A stretch of DNA of 64,000 nt from Limosilactobacillus sp. (GTDB taxonomy: Bacteria; Bacillota; Bacilli; Lactobacillales; Lactobacillaceae). A program made the translations under genes and the position numbers. Below, piece by piece: positions 9,415 through 16,811 of this stretch. Positions within the stretch are counted from its first letter, which is position 1. Every line of letters begins with the position of its first letter. Under the pieces are notes generated by a model, which worked only from the letters and a program-made list of their open reading frames with translations, was not told the origin of the DNA and did not search any database. The stretch spans positions 1,302,001 through 1,366,000 of the forward strand of contig NZ_JAKVPE010000001.1 of NCBI RefSeq assembly GCF_022482365.1, given 5' to 3'.

Positions 9415-10593
9415 TTAAAGCTTGTGTGGGCCGTCGACAACTTCGGCATCGTAGAAGCTGGCGTCGTAACCGATCTTGTCACGGTAGATCTTGCCAATGT
9501 TCTTCTTGAATTCGTCAGCAGCAGACTTCTTGACGATCGCAATAGCGGAGCCGGCGAAACCGCCGCCGACCATCCGGGCACCCAGGCAGCCTGGTTGTTC
9601 CCAAGCATTTTCAGCCAGGGTATCCAGTTCCTTCCCGGTGACTTCGTAGTCGTACTTCAGTGAAACGTGGGAGGCGTTGATCAGGCGGCCAAGCTCTTCC
9701 AGGTCACCCTTTTGCATTGCGTCGATGGCCTTCTTGGTCCGTTCGTTTTCGCTAACGGCGTGACGGGCACGACGAATCAGGGTGTCGTCGTTGATCAGGT
9801 AGGTGTATTGGTCGAAGGTGTCGAGGTCAATTTCACCCAGCTTCTTGATGTCGAGCTTCTTGCTCAGACGCTTAACGGCCTCTTCACATTCCTGAACCCG
9901 CTCGTTGTACTTGGAGCCAGCCAGGGAGTGGGTCTTGTTGGTGCTCATGATGACGATTTCGTAGTCACCGAGTTCCAGTGGCAGGTACTTGTATTCCAGG
10001 GTGTTGCAGTCGAGGTAGATGGCGTTGTCCTTCTTCCCCATGCCGACAGCGAACTGGTCCATGATTCCGGAGTTCAGACCAACAAAGTCATTTTCCGTCT
10101 TCTGACCGAGCTTAACCAGTTCGATTTCGTCGATGTCGAGGTTGAATTCTTCCTTCAGCAGGTTCCCCATCAGCATTTCGATGGAAGCAGATGAAGAAAG
10201 GCCAGAACCGTATGGCAGGTAACCATGGATGTAGAAGTTGAACCCGTGGTCAATCTTGTAGCCGCGTTGCTTCAGGTAAACCAGCATCCCCTTGAAGTAG
10301 TTAACCCACTTCTCGTCCTTGGCAGTTTGTGGTTGGTCATCATTGATGTCAAAGGTGATGATCTTACTGTTTTCTTCCTTGGCGGAGTTAGCGGAGTAGA
10401 TGGCAACCGTGGTGTCCTCACGCGGACCGTAAACCCCGTAAGTACCAATACTAATGGCACATGGGAAAACGTGTCCACCGTTGTAGTCGGTGTGTTCACC
10501 GATCACATTGATCCGGCCTGGTGAGAAAAAGACGTCCTTGCCGTTTTCGTTGAAGACCTTTTTATATTCATCTAAAAATTGTTGTTTATCCAT
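9415..10593 (-). CDS. galK: Galactokinase
   Basis: GHMP-superfamily galactokinase, 392 residues, phosphorylating galactose at C1. Seen: the galactokinase signature (GRINVIGEHTDYNGGHVFP), the GHMP ATP loop (LPYGSGLSSSASIEML), catalytic Asp region (SGIMDQFAVGMG) and the C-terminal GHMP motif (GARMVGGGFAGSAIAIV). I place the start at the ATG at 10593: GGAGG lies 8 bases upstream of it, inside what would be the coding region if the upstream ATG at 10608 were used. It is the first gene of the operon, directly behind the promoter/operator region. Confidence 0.96.
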   Translation of the reverse strand: MDKQQFLDEYKKVFNENGKDVFFSPGRINVIGEHTDYNGGHVFPCAISIGTYGVYGPREDTTVAIYSANSAKEENSKIITFDINDDQPQTAKDEKWVNYFKGMLVYLKQRGYKIDHGFNFYIHGYLPYGSGLSSSASIEMLMGNLLKEEFNLDIDEIELVKLGQKTENDFVGLNSGIMDQFAVGMGKKDNAIYLDCNTLEYKYLPLELGDYEIVIMSTNKTHSLAGSKYNERVQECEEAVKRLSKKLDIKKLGEIDLDTFDQYTYLINDDTLIRRARHAVSENERTKKAIDAMQKGDLEELGRLINASHVSLKYDYEVTGKELDTLAENAWEQPGCLGARMVGGGFAGSAIAIVKKSAADEFKKNIGKIYRDKIGYDASFYDAEVVDGPHKL

Positions 10594-10638
10594 CACAATA
10601 ACCTCCATGCTTCAATCCAACAGATTGTAAAACAAGTG

Positions 10639-10732
10639 TAGTAAACTTTTACTAAATCTAATTTAGTCTTCTTTACCCGATTTGTCAATAAGCGCTTACA
10701 TTTTTATTTTATAAGTTTTGCAAGCGCTTTCG
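10639..10732. promoter_or_regulatory. galK promoter, GalR-type operator and two cre sites
   Basis: Minus-strand promoter: -35 TTGACA (10683-10688), 17-base spacer, -10 TAAATT (10660-10665). Immediately downstream, where transcription starts, lies the 16-base dyad TAGTAAACTTTTACTA (10639-10654), a good GalR operator candidate. A cre match (ATGTAAGCGCTTATT, 10687-10701, minus strand) abuts the -35. A second, TTGCAAGCGCTTTCG (10718-10732), sits closer to the divergent esterase gene. CcpA control of the galactose operon is therefore likely; the divergent gene may share it. Confidence 0.78.
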
Positions 10733-10812
10733 CGAAATACCGGCAGACCGTCCATCTGCCGCGGCTTTGTGGTACCATACTTAAAATTAGAATTTGCGAA
10801 AGAAGGCTCGTT

Positions 10813-11784
10813 ATGCAGACCTATTCCCCACAACAATTGCTCCCCCTCGCCAAGCGCACCGGCCGCTGGACCATTAAAGATTTTCCCGACGGTCCGGTCC
10901 TTTATACGACCAACCTGGGAAGCGTGCTCCGCTGTCAAGTGACCAAGAGCCACCATTTCATCGTCAACGTGGAGAACCACCATGCCCAGCTCGGCCCCAG
11001 CCAGCAGTACGCCGTGCGGATCGACGGCCAAGCCTGGCAGCGATTCCCGGCCAGCGGCGGCAGGACCAGCTTCACCATCAGCCCCGCTTCCCACACAATC
11101 GAGGTCATGACCGCAGGCAACAGCGATCTCGATGCGGTGTGGGACGGCGACCAGGGGTTTGCCATCCGCTCAGTTGAAATTGACGATGCGGGACAAATCA
11201 CAATGGCAGCGGCCAAACCCGTCGTCGACTTCATCGGCGACTCAATCACGGCCGGCTGCTGGGTCAACGGGAAGCACGCCGCCGTCGACTACCGGCCTGA
11301 AAGCAACTATACGGCCATTGCAGCCGACCGGCTCGGCGTCGACAGCGTTCGGATCGCCTATTCCGCCGGCGGGGTGCTGCGCCCGGCGACCGGTGGCGTG
11401 CCCGTGGCCAGCGGTTTTTTGCCCCGAATCGACCTGGCCACCCCTTGGCAGCCCAACCGGCCCCAGCTCGTGGTGGTCAACCTCGGCGTAAATGACCGCC
11501 GCTTCAGCAGTGCGGACTTCGCCACCGCCTATGAAGCCTTTATCGTTCAGGTTCTGACAACCTTCCCCGCCATCCCCGTCGTCCTCCTGGTGCCGTTTAG
11601 CCAGAGCTTTCGGTCACTGATCACCACAATTGGCCACAGGCACCGCCTCCCGGTTATCAATACCGCCGGCTGGTGCCCGTCCTTTACCGACGGCCTCCAT
11701 CCCGACCAGGCAGGATCTTGTGCGGCCGGCAAGAAGCTGGCAACGGCTTTGACCCCATTTTTGGGTAAAAATGGTATAAAATAG
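10813..11784 (+). CDS. SGNH/GDSL hydrolase, acetyl-esterase type with N-terminal beta domain
   Basis: A 323-residue protein with no signal peptide, so probably cytoplasmic. Residues 1-130 look like an all-beta N-terminal domain as in CE2-type esterases; the catalytic domain follows. Seen: block I with the nucleophile Ser (DFIGDSITAG, about residue 144), block III Asn (VVNLGVNDRR) and block V Asp/His (DGLHPDQAG). These enzymes remove acetyl groups from sugars or glycans. Divergent from galK and sharing a cre-containing intergenic region, it could deacetylate imported oligosaccharides; that is inference. The tyrosine-phosphatase gene follows after 32 bases. Confidence 0.85.
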   Translation: MQTYSPQQLLPLAKRTGRWTIKDFPDGPVLYTTNLGSVLRCQVTKSHHFIVNVENHHAQLGPSQQYAVRIDGQAWQRFPASGGRTSFTISPASHTIEVMTAGNSDLDAVWDGDQGFAIRSVEIDDAGQITMAAAKPVVDFIGDSITAGCWVNGKHAAVDYRPESNYTAIAADRLGVDSVRIAYSAGGVLRPATGGVPVASGFLPRIDLATPWQPNRPQLVVVNLGVNDRRFSSADFATAYEAFIVQVLTTFPAIPVVLLVPFSQSFRSLITTIGHRHRLPVINTAGWCPSFTDGLHPDQAGSCAAGKKLATALTPFLGKNGIK

Positions 11785-11816
11785 GAATTAACTAACTTAA
11801 CGAAAGAAGGATCACA

Positions 11817-12608
11817 ATGCCAGAACGTTTACTTGACATTACTAGTGGCCACAATTTCCGCGACCTTGGTGGCTACCAAACCACTGACGGCCACACGGTG
11901 AAGTGGCGGCGGCTCCTCCGCACCGGGTCGCTGGCGGAGCTTGATGACCAGGACCTGACCAAGCTTGCCCGCATCCCCGTTACCGTCGACATCGATCTGC
12001 GGGGCTTTGCGGAAATCAAAAAGGATCCCGACCGCGTTCCTGCCGGGGCGAACTACTACCATCTGCCCGTCTTTGCCGAGGATGAGACCGACGCCTCGCA
12101 CAGCGATGAGGAAATCGCCAAGCAGATGAGCAAGCCCGGCAACGGTTACCGTCACATGCTGGTGGTCTACGAACGAATGGCCACCATGCAGAGCGCTAAG
12201 AAGGCCTACCAGGAAATGTTCGCTCGCCTGGCCGCCAATGACCAGGGTGCGGCCATCTTCCACTGCACCGCCGGCAAGGATCGGACCGGGATGGCGGCCT
12301 TCCTGCTCCTCAGTGCGCTGAATGTTCCCCGTGAAACAATTTTGCAGGACTACCTGCTGACCAATCGGGTAACGAAGGACTTCCGGGAGCATTGGCTGGC
12401 CCAGATGCGGCAAAACCTGCCTCAGGGTCCGACGACCGACGCCCTGATTAATAACCGCCGTGAGCTGGCCTCCGTCAATTCCGATTACCTGACTAAGGCA
12501 ATCACGACGATCGAGGCTAATTACGGGGACGTCCATCACTACCTGACCGACTATCTCGCAATTAGCCCGACGGAACTAGCGCAGCTGCGGCACAATTATC
12601 TTGAATAG
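11817..12608 (+). CDS. Tyrosine-protein phosphatase (Y_phosphatase3/LipA-type)
   Basis: A 263-residue cysteine-dependent phosphatase. The N-terminus carries the family opening (GHNFRDLGGYQT) and the CX5R active site is HCTAGKDRTGMAA near residue 149, with conserved LDQ/KD-type context. Family members act on phosphotyrosine proteins and, in several cases, on phosphoinositide-like or other phosphate esters. No signal peptide is visible. It sits between the GDSL hydrolase and a PEBP-family gene in the same orientation with short gaps, so a single transcript is likely. A physiological substrate cannot be named from sequence. Confidence 0.9.
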   Translation: MPERLLDITSGHNFRDLGGYQTTDGHTVKWRRLLRTGSLAELDDQDLTKLARIPVTVDIDLRGFAEIKKDPDRVPAGANYYHLPVFAEDETDASHSDEEIAKQMSKPGNGYRHMLVVYERMATMQSAKKAYQEMFARLAANDQGAAIFHCTAGKDRTGMAAFLLLSALNVPRETILQDYLLTNRVTKDFREHWLAQMRQNLPQGPTTDALINNRRELASVNSDYLTKAITTIEANYGDVHHYLTDYLAISPTELAQLRHNYLE

Positions 12609-12620
12609 GAGATGGGTTTT

Positions 12621-13127
12621 ATGAAGATTTCTGTACCTCTCGAAGATGGCTTATTGGCGGACGAATACGGTAAGTACGCCCCCACCTCTGCCATGCTGGC
12701 GGATCACCCGATCAAGTCCTTCCCAATTTCGATCAGTGGCGCTCCCGCCGGCACCAAGTCGTTTGCCATCGTTTTCGTGGACTTTGACTCCACCCCGGTC
12801 TGCGGTTTTACCTGGATTCACTGGCTAGCCGCCAACATTCCGGCAAGCATGACTGAATTACCGGCCGATGCCAGCCGCCAGCTCGCCGACCAGTTTGTCC
12901 AGGGCCGCAACAGCAACGCCGGCCGACTGGTCAATGGTGACCCGCGGATTGCCAACGGCTATGTCGGCCCACAGCCACCGGATAAGACCCACGACTATAC
13001 CCTGACCGTTTACGCACTGGACACCGTGCTGCCGCTAGAAAATGGCTACTGGCTGAATGATTTTCGTCGTGCCGCTCGCGGTCACGTTCTCGATCGTGCT
13101 AAAATAGACTTACCAAGTCGCGCGTAA
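12621..13127 (+). CDS. YbhB/YbcL family PEBP-like protein
   Basis: A 168-residue phosphatidylethanolamine-binding-protein homologue (bacterial Raf-kinase-inhibitor-like family). Seen: DFDSTPVCGFTWIHWLAANI, which forms the first part of the anion pocket, and GYVGPQPPDKTHDYTLTVYA, matching the conserved GPxPPxGxHxY block. The start is the ATG at 12621, since AGGAG lies 8-9 bases upstream; an in-frame ATG at 12612 overlaps that ribosome site. Function in bacteria is poorly defined. It is probably cotranscribed with the upstream phosphatase (12-base gap) and the small downstream gene. Confidence 0.9.
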   Translation: MKISVPLEDGLLADEYGKYAPTSAMLADHPIKSFPISISGAPAGTKSFAIVFVDFDSTPVCGFTWIHWLAANIPASMTELPADASRQLADQFVQGRNSNAGRLVNGDPRIANGYVGPQPPDKTHDYTLTVYALDTVLPLENGYWLNDFRRAARGHVLDRAKIDLPSRA

Positions 13128-13143
13128 GAAAGGGGAGGATAGT

Positions 13144-13368
13144 ATGGAAACACGGATCTTTTTCAATCCTGGCGATTCGATTGCCAACATCCATGACTAC
13201 AACGAGGCCGTGCGCAAGGGCCAGATTTTCAAGCGGGAACGCCGCAACGACGATCTGGTGATTGCCAAGGGCCCCGGCGATGAAGAATACGCCATCTTCT
13301 ACGCCAAGGATGCCGCTAAGGAACCCGGCAAGGGCCAGAAGCCTTACGACATTAAAAACACACTGTAA
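13144..13368 (+). CDS. Small hypothetical protein
   Basis: A 74-residue acidic/basic soluble protein with no recognisable domain, membrane span or signal. It contains a charged central segment (FKRERRNDDLVIAKGPGD) and a Lys/Pro-rich tail. It is supported as a gene by a clear ribosome site (AAAGGGGAGG before the ATG), tight spacing after the PEBP gene (16 bases) and a terminator right after its stop. Codon use resembles its neighbours. Function unknown. Confidence 0.75.
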   Translation: METRIFFNPGDSIANIHDYNEAVRKGQIFKRERRNDDLVIAKGPGDEEYAIFYAKDAAKEPGKGQKPYDIKNTL

Positions 13369-13370
13369 GA

Positions 13371-13403
13371 TACGAGGGATGATGATCAAAAAATGATTAT
13401 CAT
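13371..13403 (+). terminator. Intrinsic terminator
   Basis: GGGATGAT ... ATCATCCC hairpin followed by TTTT, directly after the small hypothetical gene; it closes the esterase-phosphatase-PEBP transcript. Confidence 0.8.
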
Positions 13404-13476
13404 CCCTTTTGCAACTTGAAGTTAAATCCCATATACTTAAGGCAACGCCTGCAAGCGATTTCAAGGAGGGATTAGC

Positions 13477-14255
13477 ATGCTATTTACCAAAGCAATTGTT
13501 CGGACACCAGCACCCAGCGTGGTGAACGGGATTGACGACTATGCTGACGAGGGCAAGCCCGATTACGAGCTGGCACTAAAGGAGCACCAGGACTACGTTG
13601 CCCTGCTGCAGAAGCTGGGCATCACCGTCACTACCTTGCCACCATTGGCCGACTTTCCGGACTCCTGTTTCGTTGAGGACCCGGCAGTGGTCTTTGATGA
13701 CTTCGCCGTCATTACCAACCCCGCCAGGGACACCCGGCAAAAGGAGCGGGAGCTGATCAAGCCGGCGATTGAAAAGTTCTACGATGACAAGCAGATCTTT
13801 GAAATCACCGCCCCAGGAACGCTCGAAGGTGGTGACGTCATGCCGGTGGACAACGACCTGATCTACGTTGGCCTCTCCGCGCGGACCAACCAGGCCGGAA
13901 TCGACCAGTTTAGTAAAATTGCCGCCAAGTTCGGCAAAACCGTCAAGGCCGTCCCGGTTAAGCAGGTTCTCCACCTCAAGACCGGCACCACCTACATGGG
14001 CAACAACAAGCTGCTGGTGTCCGGCGAGTACATTGACAGTCCCTACTTTAAGGACTACGACCAGCTGAAGGTTCCTGCCGGCGAGGACTACGCCGTCAAC
14101 TGCATTAACACCGGCAACGGCGTCATCATGCCGGCCGGCTTCCCAGGGTCAAGCAACTGCTAGAAGAGAACGGCTTCACCACCCACGAGGCCAACATGTC
14201 GGAGTTCAGCAAGATTGACGGCGGTCTGACCTGCCTGTCGCTGCGTTTTAACTAA
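13477..14255 (+). pseudogene. Dimethylarginine dimethylaminohydrolase-like gene, broken by a frameshift
   Basis: The first 228 codons encode an amidinotransferase-fold enzyme of the DDAH type: substrate loop (DFPDSCFVEDPAVV), the EGGDV motif (TLEGGDVMPV) and the catalytic His segment (HLKTGTTYMGNN). The frame then stops at 14161-14163. In the -1 frame the reading continues directly through LLEENGFTTHEANMSEF to GGLTCLSLRF and a stop at 14253-14255. That segment carries the catalytic Cys. A single lost base near 14145 (CCAGGGTC where CCA-CGG-GTC is expected) explains it. As read, the product lacks its nucleophile and would be inactive. Either a real recent lesion or a sequencing error; DDAH hydrolyses methylated arginines to citrulline. 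Confidence 0.88.
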
Positions 14256-14270
14256 AATTTGCTAAAAACA

Positions 14271-14314
14271 AAAACTGGCTAGCAAGCGTAAATTCACGCC
14301 TGCTAGCCAGTTTT
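14271..14314. terminator. Intrinsic terminator, bidirectional
   Basis: Perfect arms AAAACTGGCTAGCA / TGCTAGCCAGTTTT around a 16-base loop, shortly after the broken DDAH gene. Confidence 0.88.
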
Positions 14315-14320
14315 AATAAA

Positions 14321-14440
14321 GATAACGTGGAAAAAAGCGAGCCCTTAGTGTCTAAGCATGAACGAAGGCCGACGCTTGCAGCGCCAACCTCCGTCCACAC
14401 TTAGCCATACAGGGCTCTTTAAAGCTTTTTCCCACTCACT
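14321..14440 (+). repeat. Structured intergenic repeat, copy 1
   Basis: About 120 bases beginning GATAACGTGGAAAA and ending TTTTTCCCACTCAC, able to fold into one long hairpin. Outer arms GGAAAAAAGC/GCTTTTTCC and GAGCCCT/AGGGCTC, then conserved unpaired TAGTGT opposite CCATAC, then CTAAG/CTTAG and an apical GC-rich arm. Copy 2 at 39451-39573 keeps the unpaired motifs but changes both sides of the stems. It lies between convergent genes. I do not recognise the family with certainty. Confidence 0.7.
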
Positions 14441-14443
14441 TTT

Positions 14444-14776
14444 TTACCGTCCGCCCACAATCTTGGTGACAACCGTGGTGAAGTAGTCCATCAGGCCGTC
14501 GGGATTGGCGGTGAAGTCCTCAATAAAGGTCCCCCGCTGTGGCTGGGCCATTCCAACCTGCTTGCCCATGATGTCAAATACCAGGAGGTTTTGCTGCTGA
14601 TCATCCCACTTGACGTCATCGTAGTGGCCTTCCAGGGCCTCATCCATCAGGGCCTGAAGGGTATCCTTGACGGCATTTTGGATGATCTCTTCCTTGGTGA
14701 CCTGTTCGCCAGCCTTCTTGCGGTCGATCAGCTGAACCTCAACCTCGGTCATATTTTGTGGAATCTGAATACTCAC
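14444..14776 (-). CDS. Hypothetical protein
   Basis: A 110-residue protein without membrane spans. It has an N-terminal charged helix (EVQLIDRKKAGEQVTKEEII) and a C-terminal half predicted to be mixed alpha/beta. No family is recognised. It starts with GTG behind AGAGGTGAG and begins 14 bases after the stop of the upstream 376-residue gene on the same strand, so the two are very likely cotranscribed and may act together. It ends against repeat copy 1. Confidence 0.72.
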   Translation of the reverse strand: MSIQIPQNMTEVEVQLIDRKKAGEQVTKEEIIQNAVKDTLQALMDEALEGHYDDVKWDDQQQNLLVFDIMGKQVGMAQPQRGTFIEDFTANPDGLMDYFTTVVTKIVGGR

Positions 14777-14790
14777 CTGTTCTCACCTCT

Positions 14791-15921
14791 TTATTTGCGG
14801 TGGTGCTTCTTCCGAGCCTTCTTGCTAAACTTAATGCCCCGTGGTGCCCGGTGGTGGCGAACCGCCTTTTCGCCCGGTTGGCTGAGGCGGGCCCGCTGTT
14901 GCGCCGCGTTTTGCCGCTGAACAAGCTGCTGGTGCTCGTACTCACGCCACGGCCGCAGGAGGGTCCGCATAAAGCCGGCGACCTCTTCCCGGTGCCCGTC
15001 CATCCACTGGTCGGCGGCCTTCATGTCGTCAATGTTGACGCCGTTGCTGCGGATGAAGGACATGACCAGCTGGGTTTCCCGTTCCTTGCGCGAAAGGGAG
15101 GCCAGCATTGACTGGGACGGCTGCATGTTGGCAATCGCCTTGAGTGCGGTCTTGTACTGGTCCATGTCGATCTTGTCGGTCCGCTTGAGGTAGTCAAAGA
15201 GGGCCTGGGCAGTTGGCACGATGTTTTGGATCTGCTTTGCAGTAATGTCCGGATCCAGCGGCATCATCATCCCTAAGACCCGCTGCAGGTCGCTAAATTC
15301 CCATTCGCCCGGGTATTCGTTGAACTCCTGGTGAATCAGGGTCAAAAACTCCACCACGATGTACTGCTGCTGGGCGTGGTCCAGGAACTGGTGCTGGAAT
15401 TCCGGCGCCGTCCCCACCGCCGCCTTGGCATCGCTGATGAACTGATCCAGTTTTGCCGGTGACCAGTCGGCCCGGTGCGCCTTCTTGGTTGGCGTAGCCT
15501 TCTTGGTTGTCTTTGGCTTAGCGACTTTCTTTTCGGCAGGTGCCGGCGTTGCTTCCCCGTGCAGCTGGGCCCAGGTCTGGTGGGCCTTCCGGCAAGCGTT
15601 CATGTTCGTCCGCTGCGAATCAATGGCAGCCTCAATCTCCTTGAGCTGGTCAACCTGCAAAAACTGCTGATAGGCCTTTAATACTGGTGCCACGGCAATG
15701 CCAAATTGATTGGTCAGAGTCGGGTCCGCAATAAAGTCACCAACCATCACTTCTTGAACCGCCTGGGGTGTCCACGCGGTGTCGGCCAAGTGCTGCTCGT
15801 CTAACATGTGCTGGTTAAAGCGGGTCAGGATGTCCTGGGCATGCTTCTGCTGGTTGGCAGAAAGCTGGTGATACGTGGACGAAGTGAGGAACTGATTCAG
15901 ATGTTCTTCTTGCTCGTTCAT
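14791..15921 (-). CDS. Hypothetical helical protein with basic tail
   Basis: A 376-residue soluble protein, mostly helical, unlike any family I can name. Three parts are visible: a Gln/His-rich helical N-terminal region (1-120), a low-complexity Ala/Pro/Lys/Thr linker at roughly 125-150 (APAEKKVAKPKTTKKATPTK) that resembles nucleic-acid-binding tails, and a helical C-terminal region ending in a very basic tail (HRAPRGIKFSKKARKKHHRK). The linker and tail suggest RNA, DNA or ribosome contact (inference). It is followed by the 110-residue gene in the same orientation and is divergent from the GreA-like gene. Confidence 0.75.
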   Translation of the reverse strand: MNEQEEHLNQFLTSSTYHQLSANQQKHAQDILTRFNQHMLDEQHLADTAWTPQAVQEVMVGDFIADPTLTNQFGIAVAPVLKAYQQFLQVDQLKEIEAAIDSQRTNMNACRKAHQTWAQLHGEATPAPAEKKVAKPKTTKKATPTKKAHRADWSPAKLDQFISDAKAAVGTAPEFQHQFLDHAQQQYIVVEFLTLIHQEFNEYPGEWEFSDLQRVLGMMMPLDPDITAKQIQNIVPTAQALFDYLKRTDKIDMDQYKTALKAIANMQPSQSMLASLSRKERETQLVMSFIRSNGVNIDDMKAADQWMDGHREEVAGFMRTLLRPWREYEHQQLVQRQNAAQQRARLSQPGEKAVRHHRAPRGIKFSKKARKKHHRK

Positions 15922-16012
15922 TTTTACAATTATTCCTCCGTCTCAAATAATTAAATTACCATTCTATGATACCATAAATGGAAAATAGCGAAAAAAGAAA
16001 GGATCGATCTCG

Positions 16013-16516
16013 ATGCAGCGCAAAAAATTGGTTGAGGAAATGAAGCACGTCTACTTTCAAAAGATGACGGCCAACGGCTATCACGAGATTGAGGAGCAAA
16101 TCGCTACTCTCCAAAAGCAGCGGCCGGCCAAGATCGAACAGCTCAAGGCCGCCCGGGCCCTCGGCGACCTCTCGGAAAACACCGAATACAGCACGGCCAA
16201 ACGGGAACTGCGCCACCTGGAGAGCCGACTGCGCTACCTCAACAAGCAGCTTCAGTATGCCCAAATCATCACTCCCGCCGACGACTCCCACGTTGATCTG
16301 GGAACCAGGGTCACCCTGCAGTTTGAAGACGACGATGCCCAGGCCACCTACCAAATCGTCGGCAAACAGGAAGCCGACCTGGCCAAGCAGAAAATTACCT
16401 TTGACTCTCCGCTTGGCGCCGCCCTCATGCACCATCAGGCAGGCGACACCGTGACGGTCCAGGCCCCGCAGTCCGCTTATCAGGTTAAGATCATCCGCGT
16501 CCAGCTCGGTGACTAA
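16013..16516 (+). CDS. GreA/GreB family transcription elongation factor
   Basis: A 167-residue Gre factor: N-terminal antiparallel coiled coil (residues 1-80) with the tip motif ARALGDLSENTEYSTAK, whose acidic residues coordinate Mg2+ in the RNA polymerase secondary channel, then a C-terminal FKBP-like domain (LGTRVTLQF onward, ending PLGAALMHHQAGDTVTV). It stimulates cleavage of backtracked transcripts. The sequence is somewhat divergent, the C-terminal domain carries extra acidic residues, and lactobacilli normally have a main greA elsewhere, so this may be a second, specialised copy. It is transcribed separately from the cysteine operon downstream. Confidence 0.88.
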   Translation: MQRKKLVEEMKHVYFQKMTANGYHEIEEQIATLQKQRPAKIEQLKAARALGDLSENTEYSTAKRELRHLESRLRYLNKQLQYAQIITPADDSHVDLGTRVTLQFEDDDAQATYQIVGKQEADLAKQKITFDSPLGAALMHHQAGDTVTVQAPQSAYQVKIIRVQLGD

Positions 16517-16562
16517 GCCTTCCCCTGTCCCGGTCGCTTCCTGGCCGCTCGCTACTTTCTAA

Positions 16563-16591
16563 TTGACTTTTAATCTAAATCGGGTTAAAAT
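16563..16591 (+). promoter_or_regulatory. Promoter of the cysteine leader/operon
   Basis: -35 TTGACT (16563-16568) and -10 TAAAAT (16586-16591) with an exact 17-base spacer. Transcription would start near 16598, placing the whole leader ORF and terminator in the 5' untranslated region. Confidence 0.8.
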
Positions 16592-16635
16592 GTTGCTAAC
16601 AAATTACAAGCGTTAAGTAAAAAGGAGTGGTGATT

Positions 16636-16689
16636 ATGATTAAAACATTAACCCTCAGCCAGTCCCAGCACATTACCTGCTGTTGTTAA
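16636..16689 (+). CDS. Cysteine-rich leader peptide (17 aa)
   Basis: A short ORF encoding MIKTLTLSQSQHITCCC, with a strong ribosome site (AAGGAG, 8 bases before the ATG). Its last three codons are TGC TGT TGT, immediately before the TAA stop. Cys is among the rarest codons, so three in a row at the end of a mini-ORF upstream of cysteine-synthesis genes is the hallmark of a leader peptide that senses charged tRNA-Cys. The Cys codons and stop are also the 5' arm of the downstream terminator. The peptide itself probably has no other function. It is too short for ordinary gene callers. Confidence 0.85.
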   Translation: MIKTLTLSQSQHITCCC

Positions 16690-16778
16690 TCTTCCGTTCA
16701 ATTCCCAGCATCGTTTGCATGGTGGGCTTTTTGGCGTAGTGCAATCCCGCACGCAGAAGATTAACGACAGCTTTTTTT
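16679..16778 (+). promoter_or_regulatory. Leader-peptide attenuator of the cysteine operon
   Basis: The 16-base arm GCTGTTGTTAATCTTC (16679-16694) spans the Cys codons and stop of the leader ORF. It pairs along its full length (one G-U) with GAAGATTAACGACAGC (16756-16771), followed by seven Ts: an intrinsic terminator closed by a long-range stem. The enclosed 61 bases can form two smaller hairpins (CCCAGCAT/ATGGTGGG and GTGC/GCAC). A ribosome paused at the Cys codons would mask the 5' arm and allow readthrough; fast release at the stop would let the terminator form. The mechanism is inference from this geometry. Confidence 0.8.
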
Positions 16779-16811
16779 GTACCAAATTTTCACGAAAATT
16801 GAGGTGATATC

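Noticed and set aside
11829-12539. 236-codon open frame opposite the tyrosine phosphatase gene
   Set aside because: Mirrors the CX5R phosphatase; no independent support.
13371-13403. ATGATNATCAT-like dyad considered as a Fur box
   Set aside because: It follows a stop codon, forms a GC-containing hairpin and ends in TTTT, so a terminator explains it.
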